Below, in pieces: positions 49,984-60,584 of a stretch of DNA of 64,000 nt. The notes below the pieces were generated by a model that had not been told where the DNA came from, ran no database searches, and saw nothing but the letters and a program-made list of their open reading frames with translations. Location of the stretch: assembly GCA_001600615.1 (NCBI GenBank), contig BCKK01000009.1, forward strand, positions 124,156 to 188,155. The letters run 5' to 3'. Source of the DNA: Dioszegia crocea. Taxonomy: Eukaryota; Basidiomycota; Tremellomycetes; Tremellales; Bulleribasidiaceae. How positions within the stretch are numbered: the first letter of the stretch is position 1; each line of letters starts with the position of its first letter. Both the position numbers and the translations under genes were made by a program.

Positions 49984-51080
49984 TCAGGCTCTTGCTCCGG
50001 CAAGTTTGATCTCATGCTCCGCCAAGTTTAGCCATTGGGTCACATCGGTGAGCGCCTTCCAGCAGAAAAAAGCGTATAGCACGTGTCTCAATGCCTGTGC
50101 ACATAGGAGCTGGGATAATAGGTAATGCTTATACGCCAGTACTCTCCGCATCTTCGCTGAGATGGACGTGCATAAAATTGGGGAACACCATCTCTCGCAG
50201 CCGGCCACTTCGAGAGCGAGATGGTAAGGTCGTTGAAATAGCTGCTGTTCGCCTCCAATTACCCGCAGATCGAGCGAGCGAACGTGCGCTGACATAAACT
50301 CCGGCAGGGCTATCGCCCACCGAATAAACATTGAATCCGTGCCAGTCTCCAGTGCCAGTCGCTTCACAGCTCGCCAACTTTCGGAGTTGGCAGGCATCAT
50401 CATAGTTTTTGCGCTTGTCTCGCACTGCCAACCCTCTGCAAATCCACGTGAAAGTCGCACATGCACCGGAGAGCCAACTATCTGTCCAACGAGTCCTCAT
50501 GTTCACTTGTGGGCCATTCATCAGGAAGCACCTGCGGGCTATATTGTAGGTTCCACCATAATCGCTTCTAGGCGAGTATGGATAGGCGGGAGTGGACGAG
50601 GGCGAGGGATAAGCCGGAAGGGATATCGATATCCATTGTCACTTCAGTGACGATTTCTTCGGACAGTCGGAGTAAGGAAGGCCTGAGTGGCTTCTGTGCA
50701 TTAGTCCTTGCATCATTGCTGATTACAAAGGCCAACTTACCTCGACATGAGTCGTAGAGTCTATTGACAAGCCTACAGCTGAGGCTACTGACATCTACCT
50801 TCCTACCTTCCTGCGTGAGAGCCCTCCAAAAGTCCTGAAACGCCGACAACCTAGAGAATTTCAATTTAATTTTCCCGGTCTTGCTTGACAGGCTACACAG
50901 AGGTCTTACTGCTGTAGATATAGCTTCAAACCGTACTGCTGCTATCGGAGGATTTAGTAGTCGAAGGAGACGAACAAAGAGCCTGTTTCGCCACCCAGGA
51001 TGCCTAGAGTCCCCCGGGACGATCCCGTCCACCCCGGAGATGTCCGAAGCAAGCATCCTTTGGCTGCCAGACCGATGCAA
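49984..51080 (-). pseudogene. decayed F-box-like remnant, different subfamily
   Basis: A minus-strand exon ending LVNRLYDSCR joins through a good intron (GTAAGT...CTAATGCACAG) to LLRLSEEIVTEVTMDIDIPS, then GLSLALVHSRLSILA, which has F-box spacing. A TAG follows, but KRLWWNLQYSPQVLPDEWPT, the expected end of an F-box, continues in the same frame. After further breaks a different frame carries SWRAVKRLALETGTDSMFIR and AHVRSLDLRVIGGEQQLF. The pattern is that of a nonsense-mutated and frameshifted gene. It does not show the C-terminal block of the eight main copies, so the relation is uncertain. Confidence 0.4.
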
Positions 51081-51199
51081 AGGCGGTATTGAAGGTCTCT
51101 TCTCCTTTCTGCTTCCCTACACGCTCGCCACATCCATCCGGAAGACCTGGAAGTTCAGGCCTCAGAGCCAGAATCTATCATTGCAAAATCTCAAGCACG

Positions 51200-53897
51200 A
51201 TGATCCGCTCAAAATCGAGGCAAATCGCTCGATTCGTCCGGCCCCACCGATGCGCAATTGGACAAAGATACGAGAGCACCGCCGGCAGTGCTATGAAGGG
51301 GCAGTGGTCTGTGAGGTCCCCTAAGCAGGTATTTTTTCTATCTAAGGCTAATCTTTCAAGGAAAATACGAGCGGTCGCTGATGAGTGACAGCTGTATGAA
51401 CATCTAAGCTCGTACATCGTTGGTCAGGAGCGCGCCAAGCGAGTATTGAGTGTAGCGTGAGCTTTCAACTTGACCGGGTCTCATGCTCTGGGACAAAGCT
51501 CAAAATCTCACACCGTAGCGTGTTCAATCATTATCTGCGCATTACCCCGAACTCGGCACTCGAAACACCCGATCAAAGCTCATCGCTGCACGATTCACCC
51601 CCACTCCCCTCTACCCCGCCAACGCCGATCCGACCCGCCGTGACCCGTCGGCGCGAGACTTCCTTTCCCACGGCTAGCTTGATGCCTGACCCATCTCGGG
51701 CAGGAGCTGCATTAGACGACGGGGTGAGGCGGGACGTGACAAGAGCTGTGGGTGGCGATGGCGAGGGTGCCGATCCGACTTTAACGCACGCGTTGCTGAA
51801 CTCGACGGATCGGGAGGGACAGTGGGGTAGGTCAATCGTAATCTGTCGTGTTCTCAAGCTTACCCTCAGCTCGGAATGGGTACTTTTCAGCAAATGGTCC
51901 TTCTCCCTCTTCACCGAGAAGTAAAACCCCACGACGGCGGCAACCGCCTCAAGACGAGCAACCAGGCGGAAACGAGACTCAGGGTGGATTTCGGAATCGG
52001 TTAGGAGTAGAAGAGGATGAAGGGCGGACGATGCGATATCGGGATGATGAGGCTGGGCCTAGTCGGCCGACTCGACGGAATGCGGGTCAAGAGCGCAGGG
52101 CTGAAGAATTAAGGGCGAAGGCGGAGTTGGACGAGGGTTTGGTAGGGAAGGGCAAAGGCAAGGCGAAGGAAGAGGTCACGGTGGAGAAAAGCAACGTGTT
52201 GATGGTGTGAGTCGTTTACTGACTCTTTCCCTTTCGTTTGCTGATCATACCAGCGGTCCTACGGGGACTGGGAAAACCTTGATGGCAAAGACTCTAGCTA
52301 GGGTATTGGACGTGCCTTTTGCGTGAGTTTGATGGGCCTGTAACCTGGATATTACTAAGGCTACCAGGTCGTGCGATGCCACCACCTACACCCAAGCTGG
52401 ATGTAAGTTGCTCTCTCTCGACGATTATCCAGAACTTCCACTCAGTCATCCAGGACATTAGCTGATCCCGTATCAGACGTAGGGGAGGATGTTGAGAATT
52501 GTGTTCTTCGGCTACTGCAAAATGCAGAATACGATGTCGGAAGGGCAGAGTCAGTCTTAGCACCCGTCGAGAGAGCTCTGAGCTGACGTTGAAAGGGTCG
52601 GCATCATCCATATCGACGAAATCGACAAATTAGCACGCAGAGGCGGATCAGATTTCGGATCTTGGGGCGGTGGGCGAGATGTAGGTGGGGAAGGTGTCCA
52701 ACAAGCCTTACTACGATTATTGGAAGGGACAACTCTCACCCTCACTGCCAAAGCTCCAGCAGTGACTTCGACACCTACATCCCCACCCTCGTCTGGAGGC
52801 TCGACATCGAGCGGAGGAGTAGGAGGTGGATCAGGAAAAGATACGCCGAAGGCTGAAGCGGCATTTGGAGGCCCACCGGAGTGGGATCCGAATAATCCTA
52901 TGAATCGGAGTTTTGGGGCTGCTGGATCTGGGAAAAAGGGGGTGAGGGAGGGATTACCGGGGTTTGGAGGTGGGAGTGGAGGGACCAGCAGTGAGTTGTT
53001 GATTACCATCTGAAGGGTCCACCAACTGATACATTAGGTGGGAAAGGCGAGACGTTCATTGTGGACACAAGTAACATCCTCTTTGTTCTCAGTGGAGCAT
53101 TTGTGGGGTTGGAGGGGATAGTCAATCGGCGTTTAGGCAAGGGTGTAAGTCTGGTCCTTTACCGTACACGTTCTAAGCGCTGATCCTACAGTCTATCGGG
53201 TTTGGTGCACCATTACCTCTACCACCAATCACACCTGAGACCACAGCCGAAACTTCCCCAACGCCGCTCAAAGGTCTGACCACTGCCGATCTCGCATCGT
53301 ATGGTCTCATACCTGAGTTTTTGGGTCGATTACCGGTACTCAGTACATTACATCCTCTCAGCATTGAAGATCTCGTGCGGATCTTGACGGAACCGAGGAA
53401 TGCTCTAATAAAGCAATACCAAGTGAGTGCTTGATCTTTAATAAAGCCGGGCTTGCTTGCTGACGCTCGTAGGCGAGTTTCGAGAAAATGGGATCGGAGC
53501 TACAGTTTACCGATGGTGCAATAAGGGCGATCGCCAAAATGGGGTTGGAGCGTGGAGGGGGTGCGAGAGGTCTAAGAGGGATTCTGGAGGAGGTTTTGTT
53601 GGATTCCATGTTTGACGTACCGGACAGTGTGAGTCTGTCCGCCTTTCCAGCTGCATCCTCCCGTGGGGTTGGTGGATCAAGCTGACCCATCAGTCTATTC
53701 GGTATCTGATTATCACTGAGAGTGTCGTCAAAGGGGACGAACCAGCACACTACTTCAGTCGAGGTCAGAGGGTGACATTCCTCAACATGTTGGAGGAGGA
53801 GAATGCCAAGACGAGGCCGGCCGTCGTTGAGCAGGAGGACGAAGAGGAAGTTGAAGCTGTGTATGAGGAGGATGAGAGGATTAGATCTTCCGGATGA
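51200..53897 (+). CDS. MCX1: mitochondrial ClpX-type AAA+ unfoldase
   Basis: Start [20 protein letters not shown] is a basic, Ser/Arg-rich mitochondrial presequence. The spliced N-terminal part is [20 protein letters not shown], then [11 protein letters not shown]. No C4 zinc-binding domain is present. A long Ser/Pro/Arg-rich linker precedes [20 protein letters not shown] (Walker A). The pore loop is [18 protein letters not shown], and Walker B is [37 protein letters not shown] is followed by a Gly/Ser/Pro insert of about 75 residues where bacterial ClpX has the RKH loop. [12 protein letters not shown] contains the IGF tripeptide that docks on Clp[19 protein letters not shown] and [20 protein letters not shown] (sensor 2) follow, and an acidic tail ends the protein. 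Unfolds matrix proteins in mitochondria; the IGF motif suggests a ClpP partner. About nine exons. Confidence 0.93.
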
Positions 53898-54148
53898 ATG
53901 AGAAGGAGGGTGTTTTGTGTAATGTCTCAAGTATAGGAGAAGTTGTATTCAAACATTGTATTTGCGCATACCTTTACCCTCACGGTTGCCATCTTAGCCC
54001 GTTTCCCTTCGCGATCACCCGTGGCTACGCTCGACATTTACCTTCAGCTGCCTGAGAATCTTTCCATCCGCCGTTCCTCTTCATCACCAAGGATGGCCGC
54101 GCCTCTCTTTCTTGGATCTCATTGCCCACGTCCACCACCTCGCGCTGA
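53898..54148. other. convergent intergenic region
   Basis: 251 nt between the 3' ends of the ClpX gene and F-box-like copy 6. Nothing recognised. Confidence 0.5.
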
Positions 54149-55809
54149 TTAGGCCGCTTTATCCCCCTCTCGCCGCTCTTGTTCCGAGAACCACTCTTCC
54201 AATATCGCCCAAGCCTCAATGCCAACCTCAACTCCTCTCTGATCCCACTTCTCCGCCCCGCCGCCTTCTTCTTCTTGCATGGTCTTGACTATCTTCTCAG
54301 GCACCCACGCGCCTTGATAGGCGTTGAACGTGCTCCCGTGCGAGCTGGACTGTATGTTCCGCCCCTCGCTACCCTGCCCCTCCTCCAGCGGTCTGACTTT
54401 AGAAAGCGTGAGACATCCCGCAGAATTGCCTGCCATTGGCTGCGAGAAGGTGATCTGGATGATTTCGTTCTCGCCACACTTCATCGAGCTGATACGCGCC
54501 AGATTATCGGGTAGGAAGTGCTCGACGTCATCGAAAAAGTGGGCATGGGGGAGTATAGCTCGATGGGGTACGACACCGATTGTGTGGAGAGCAGGGAAAG
54601 CGATGAGGGCCTCGAACAGGGTAAGAGATACTCCTTGGGCCGAGAAGAGATGGGAAAGGACCGAGTGTTTCGGTGTTGGTGCCGATCGCCGAAGGCTGTC
54701 GCTGTCGAAATATAGGGCTTCGAGTAGGGGCATGTTTGTCACAAAGCAGAGCTGCAACTTCAGCACTACATCGTGAAGTAGGATTTGAGAGGACGGACTG
54801 CATCAAATGTCGAGTGACTGCCAATCACCAGCCTACGAAGCTTCCATGAGTCTTCCAACTCCTTGCATATCGCCAGTGGCCATCGGAGGTCTTTAATCTT
54901 CCGATGTCTTATGAGCGCCTCCAACAGCTCGTCGTATGTACTTTCTCGAACCGACCTGCCGAAAGATATGTCGACTTGCTGTAGGTCTGGACTGTCGCGC
55001 AAAAGTGCAATCAACAGATCGGCGGCAGGAAAATCCTCCATTCCTGCCCGATCACCCCATGCGAAGCGTATCTTACGCAAACTCGACGTGCTGAGAGACC
55101 TTTCTCTCGCCGCATCGAGATCGAATTCTTCATCTTCCTCGCGATCGAAAGTCACGTCGAGAGCAATGACGTGCGGACTTAAGTGAAGTAGGAAGAGGAG
55201 GAAATCGCCAGAAGCGCTCGATAGATTGGACATTGTGAGGTGTGTAAGGGCAGGGAAGGATAATCGAGTATCGATATCATCGAGACTGAGAGGGCAGGTG
55301 AATATACGGTCAAAGTTCGTTGGTACCAGGAAAGGATGGAGGGGAGCAGCCTCGATGTGTAAATGTTGCAGGGTAGGGGATACGAGGTCGAGAATGAACA
55401 TCATGTATTGTATCGAATCGAATTGGGGCGCCATGGTGACTGATTTGACCCAAGCCCAACTGCTCGGAGTGGCAGATCTGACAATCTGCTTGATCTTGTC
55501 TCGTAAACCTGTCCGATATCGGCCCAAGCTGAATATGATCTGTACCTCTGCCCAATTGTGATACTCCCTGATTTTGTCCGGATCTTCAGATGTGTCGACG
55601 AGCATGGGAAGGGGTGTGATTTGGGGAAGGGCGCCATAGTAGCGTGGGAGGGTGAGATGGAGGTGTTCCCATAATCGACGCTCATCGAGGGATAGGAATG
55701 CCCGTGAGGCCCGCCGGAGATTGATGAAGGAGTTGATGTCGGCGAAATCTGCAATGTTTGCGAGAATTTCAGATGGGAGGGAGAGTAGATTCGTGCGGAC
55801 CGTTGAAGT
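54149..55809 (-). CDS. F-box-like protein, copy 6, frame intact
   Basis: The F-box exon starts at 55809, after a CTGATACCTTACAG acceptor, in phase 0: TVRTNLLSLPSEILANIADF and ASRAFLSLDERRLWEHLHL. The frame stays open to ...HSTFDAV (about 54815). There the reading continues as LCFVTNMPLLEALYF only if a 47-nt intron with donor GTCCGT is removed. Copy 4 has GTGAGT at the same place (after VDA), so the site is conserved but the donor has changed. The C-terminal family block is WDQRGVEVGIEAWAILEEW, stop at 54149. The short 5' exon with the ATG was not identified; candidates lie around 55990. Same family and inferred SCF role as copy 4. If the altered donor fails, the protein would be truncated at ...LKSYFTM. 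Confidence 0.7.
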
Positions 55810-56304
55810 CTGTAAGGTATCAGCCGCTGAGATGGATCACAAGTGCGAGGATTGAGAGGATGAGATTTGACAAGTGAGGGGTGGGCACTCCAATCCGTCC
55901 GTCCCGAAGCCCTCCTCCCTGGTTGTCAACCGTCCAAGTTGTTGCAATATCGACACCTGTCAGAACAAGCCATCAACATACCAGACTGGAGCATGGCATG
56001 CCTGGATGAGACCTGTTTGAGATGGGAAATGATGAGAGTTGCAGATGTGTGAATCTCAAAGCTCGACGTTCCGCCTAGAGCAGTGCCGTAATCTCTGCAG
56101 GATGGCAGGGCGTGTCTTGGATCCCATCATCATCAGACTGTCAACAATGACAGCTTCCATCATTGTAGACCACCGGAATGCCTATATACAGTCTAATATC
56201 TAGATCATAGATACGTTCACATTTGATTGGTCACCTAATGGCCATCTGTCCAGTCTAATCCCTGATTGTTCCCCTAACACCGGTCACAGTCCAGCAAACC
56301 CCGT
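55810..56304. other. intergenic, upstream of copy 6
   Basis: Probably holds the first exon and promoter of copy 6. An ATG followed by a GTATGT donor near 55980-56000 is a candidate start exon (phase 0). Confidence 0.35.
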
Positions 56305-57727
56305 TCAAGCCATCGCCGGATCCTTCAACCCTTCCATCCACGCAGGAGGCTTCCACATAATCCCTTTAATCCGCTCATCCCATTCCCACTGATAGTACAT
56401 CTCCTCCTTGAATGGATGCCTCGCAATATCTCCCTTTATCCACCATAACCATTTATCCCCTGCTCGTCGGATATAGTCGTGTAGGATAACACCGGTACGT
56501 GGGTGTGGGTTAGGAGGTGTTCCCTCGTATCCCCATGGAGGTGGTCGATGGGGGTCACAGTAGGCCGAGAGATCTTTTAGAGTTTTCTTGCCGGAAGGTT
56601 GACACTGAGGCTTAGATGGGAGTGTGTACTGCTGGATCAGTATAGGTACTTGGATAGAAGCTGTATGCTCTGACTCACCATCAACTCTCCCATGAGCACA
56701 TCATCATCCCATGCCGCCTCGACATCCTGCTTCTTCATATGCTTAATCCCGTGAGCGAGAGATTTGAGCTGATACCATCAGCCTCAATTCCCCGAACGGA
56801 ATGCTCCCCTTGAGCCTAACTCACCACACCATGACTGTAGCCCGTGAGCATGCCCGTGAAATGCCAATGATAGGGAGGCCAGCGATTCAGCGATGTCCCG
56901 ACATAGGTTGGTTTTTGCGCGTCCATGCTGAGTAGGTCATCCAAGAAATTGGGTAGATTCATGACGGTCTAATGTTTCAGCTGATTTATCTTCAAACTGA
57001 ACAGTACACTCACATCATCATCACACTTGAATAACCACCAGGCATCCCTCCCATCATCTTCATGCAACCCAATAGCCCTCATCCACGTCAAGATTTTCCC
57101 TTCTCGCAAATTTTCCCCATTCCACAATCCAGGCAACCTGATCAAATCCCCATGCTCTTTTTGCTCAGCCTCCAATACCGCCTCTGCCTCGGGATCCGGT
57201 TTCCCATCCTTCAGGAAATACCCCATGACGAACTTAATCTCGACCAGATGTCGATATTCCGCCGGCATATTTAGGTGGGGGGAAACGGAACGGATGAAGC
57301 GTCTTTTCGAAGCTGCCTTCTCACTGGGTACGGAGAAGATGTGGATCTTCACAATAGCAGGACTGATGAGATTGACTGTTTTTGCCGAAGTCCCCTTTCG
57401 ATAGACGGGAGGAGTGAGTATAGGGAGTTTGAAATCACCCATCCATGGTGCCGCTATAATTTCGGGGACGTATCGAGGTTGATTTTCGACCGGTCCCCAG
57501 TCTCCTTTAGGCATAAAATGGGGCATGGCAGGATGAAAAGTGGCCATGTAGTTGAAGTACCATCGTCCCATACCATCCCAGAAGTAATGCCGAAGGGTGA
57601 ACCAGATTACGATGGGGATGAGGACGATGACTCCTAGCGCGACTTGGCGGTGTCGGGCTCGGAATTTGCGGATAGCATTGTTTGCGATTGCCGACGCAGA
57701 CGCTATTGGTTGTTGGAAGCCTCTCAT
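56305..57727 (-). CDS. GT31-type (galactosyltransferase-like) type II membrane glycosyltransferase
   Basis: Start at MRGFQQPIASASAIANNAIR; the longer reading from 57757 begins with TTG. A basic stretch (KFRARHRQ) precedes one membrane anchor (VALGVIVLIPIVIWFTL), giving type II Golgi topology. The lumenal part has AIVKIHIFSVPSEKAASKRR, VEIKFVMGYFLKDGKPDPEA, GDLIRLPGLWNGENLREGKI and AWWLFKCDDD, the D-x-D metal and nucleotide-sugar site, broken by an intron after DDD. Next exons: TVMNLPNFLDDLLSMD, PTYVGTSLNRWPPYHWHFTG, GYSHGVV and WDDDVLMGELM. Ends DPAMA. About 430 aa, four exons. The pattern (F-V-x-G, D-D-D, E-D/DD-V-x-x-G) fits family 31 beta-1,3-glycosyltransferases. Donor and acceptor sugars unknown; probable role in cell-surface glycan or glycoprotein synthesis. 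Confidence 0.82.
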
Positions 57728-58295
57728 TTGAGGCCCAAAACAATCGCGGATGAGCAATGCATAAGAAGAGAGAGAGAGCTGTCAGCCAAGCCCCACTGCA
57801 CGAACCGGAGCTTAAAAGCACAGATGTGTGGGGGATACTGCGGGGCTGTGCACCATGCGGTCCGATGCCACGAATTGCCGAAAGAAGCAAGTCCGAGGTA
57901 CACCTCATTCCTGAATTTCCTATGCCTCCTCACGTTCCTCCACCCCTGGTACAGCAGGTAGACAGCGCCGAGTGGTATACGGAGACCATCAACTGCATGA
58001 TAGCTGTCCACCGGTGCCTGAACCAGCCCAAATGTATCAGCCAGCCACAAATTAGGCACAAACCGAGGCGCGCTCAAATGTCTTGACCCATATCATGCTC
58101 AAATGTGACTGGACGACATACAGATTTGCCCCCTTATCCCACGACCACCTTGGTCTGCATGCTCTCATGCAAACGCCCGCTTTCTGCATACCCAGAATCC
58201 TGATGCCCCTCCACCCGTCACCCTCCGCACACCAACGTGCCAACGTTAACGCCCAGATATCCCACACCGAACCTCGAGTCTGGCATCATCTCCCT
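57728..58295. other. intergenic, upstream of the glycosyltransferase
   Basis: 568 nt with the promoter of the glycosyltransferase (minus) and the 3' flank of F-box-like copy 7. No gene seen. Confidence 0.45.
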
Positions 58296-59952
58296 CTATT
58301 CATGTCGTTCCGCCAGTCGTTCCCTATGCCAAGCTTTAATCACGCCCCAAGCTTTCTCCCCTACTTTCGCGCCCCTCCTATCCCAGTCAACGTCACCGCC
58401 CTCCACTTCCCGGAGCTGCCGCATGATCTCTGGCGGTACCATGCCCATCCGATAGTCTGTGAAGACAACAGTGACCGGCTCGGGTAGTCGCCTGTACACA
58501 TTGACTCGGTCCGCAAATTGGCCATCTGCATCCAAATCTGTGTATGCCACGATGACATATATGGTTTCAGAGTATACGCTTGCTTCGTCGGCCCGAAGTT
58601 CGGACGCAATTTGCTCGAAATGGCGAGTGAATCGCATCTCGATGATCTCTTCGTCCGTTCCATAGCTTATGGAGCTGATTGAGCTCGTGATCAGATTCGA
58701 TTTTTCGATCTCGTCCAGTTGACCAAAAAGATCGGCAGCATTCGCAGCCGAGCTAGACGGGAGGACGTGGATGGAATGGAGATGAGGATAGGTTCGTAGG
58801 TAGGTAGCGCATGTGTCAAAGTCCGTGGAGGAGGGGAAGGGATCGGGATAATCGAATGCCGTACGGCGGGAAGGTGGCGGAGGCGACATGGGACTGTAAA
58901 GATGAAGGATTTCGAGGCTGGGTAGCGGTCCAAGATGAGAAAGCTGGCCAATCAGTCGCGCTCGTCTTGAGACTTACAATGTTGGACAACGTATCTTCCT
59001 CGATCACAAGTCTGCGGAGGTCTTCGAATTCCCCTGCCACGAGGCGTCCTGACCATCGCAAATCGTGCAGATCTGCGTAACTGCCCATTTCATCGAGTAT
59101 ATCGCTCGACAGCTCAGACTCAACCAGCCCTCGGCGCCCAACGTTGACCTGGCGGACATCAGGGCAGAGCTTTAAGATTTCTAGGAAGATGTCAGGCGCG
59201 TAGCTCTTGCGCCCGACTTTCTCCTCCCATGAAAACTGTAGATGGCGAACAGTGGTAGCATCGCTATCTCGGCTTATCCAGTCGAGGGACTCAAAGGTCC
59301 AGTCGTCACTTTCGAGAGGACAGAAGTCGACCTCCAGGGAGTCGAGATTCACGGTGGCATCGAGGAGGTTTATGAGGTACGCGATACCCCGACTGGGGAA
59401 TTGCGTAAAGTGGAGGTGGGTCAAAGCCGGGAGGAGGAGATTGATCGAAAGAGATCATGATCGAGCACGAGATGCTGTATTTGCACGGGATTTCCTTCGA
59501 CGGGAAAGTGTAGGTATGGCGCACAATCGATATTCAACCATTGAAGGTAGGGGGAGGCGAATTCGAGAACCAGGATCAAGACATCCGCAGCCTCGGCCCG
59601 AGGACACATGACCATCTCCCTGACCTGAGACCATGCGTCCGTCCCAGATCCTTGGATTACCGCCTTCGCCCGCCTGCGCAAAATCTCTCCTTGTCGAAGA
59701 GCAGGTTTATGGCTTTCGTCGTATAAGCCGTTTTCGTATTGTCTCCCCTCAACGTCCTCCAAACCACCGGAGGACGGATGGGTCCGAGGATATACCTCGT
59801 AGTATGGCGGAAACCCGAAGTCTAGCTTACGCCAGATCAATCGCCAGACCTGACGATCATCCGCTAGCGATGTGAACCGGCGGGCGACACGGATGAGGGA
59901 GAGGATGGAAGTTTTCGGCAGGAGGGTTGTGATGTGGAGAAGGATCTCTTTG
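58296..59952 (-). pseudogene. F-box-like family copy 7, single frameshift
   Basis: The F-box exon follows a GCTGATATTTCAG acceptor at about 59953: KEILLHITTLLPKTSILSLI and SLADDRQVWRLIW. It continues ILVLEFASPYLQWLNI and PVQIQHLVLDHDL. Near 59445 the frame moves: the first frame ends in a stop after RSISSSRL, and SINLLLPALTHLHFTQF continues one frame over. No splice signal fits the jump. A normal 35-nt intron (GTAAGT...CTGATTGGCCAG at about 58952-58976) then joins EEDTLSNI to LSHLGPLPSLEILHLYSP. The C-terminal block is WDRRGAKVGEKAWGVIKAW. One indel is all that separates this from an intact gene, so recent loss or a sequencing error are both possible. The first exon was not found. Confidence 0.6.
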
Positions 59953-60584
59953 CTGAAATATCAGCTCTTTTTATTTCCCGCAGCAAGTATTACAACACTC
60001 ACTAAAGTGATCTACCACACTGTCCACTGGAGAATCCCTTTTCAATTCCTCGACTCAGCGACTTCCTCCCGCCTCTTCGACATCCTGCGAGATCAGCAAA
60101 TGATAGACATCATACAAGCAGGAACACTCGCGCAAGAACCTGTACGGTCAGACAGATGGTCGAGGAGAAATAATGAACCAAAGCATCTGCGAGGGTCAGC
60201 AGCGCTAGCGCACAGCGGAAGACGGCAACATTGCTCACCTTCAACGTCCGATACGATCCAGACTTACACACTCAGCTACTGAGAGGCTATATCACACTCT
60301 CTGGCATCATCAGCGTCAGTCATCTGGAGGAGGAGTGGAGACTTACTAACCAAACGCCCGACCCCTCAAGCTCACGACCCCATCCCCGTCCCCGCTCCAG
60401 CTCCAATAACATCGCACCAAAGAGACGCTTCCACATCCGACTTCACACGCCAAACATCTAAGTCGTCAGCTCAGTGACCCGGGAGAAAGTTAAATGGAGG
60501 AGGGATCAGACTCACATTTTCGGTATTACCCTGATGGCCTGCAGCAAACATCCCTTTGGTCCCCTCCAGCATATCCTCTCGCAT
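59953..60584. other. spliced-looking minus-strand stretch without a protein
   Basis: On the minus strand there are at least three donor/acceptor sets with CTGAC or CTGAT branch sites (around 60454-60511, 60300-60345 and 60195-60240), but none of the intervening pieces forms an open frame. Probably 3' UTR or decayed exons of copy 8 and 5' sequence of copy 7. Confidence 0.35.
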
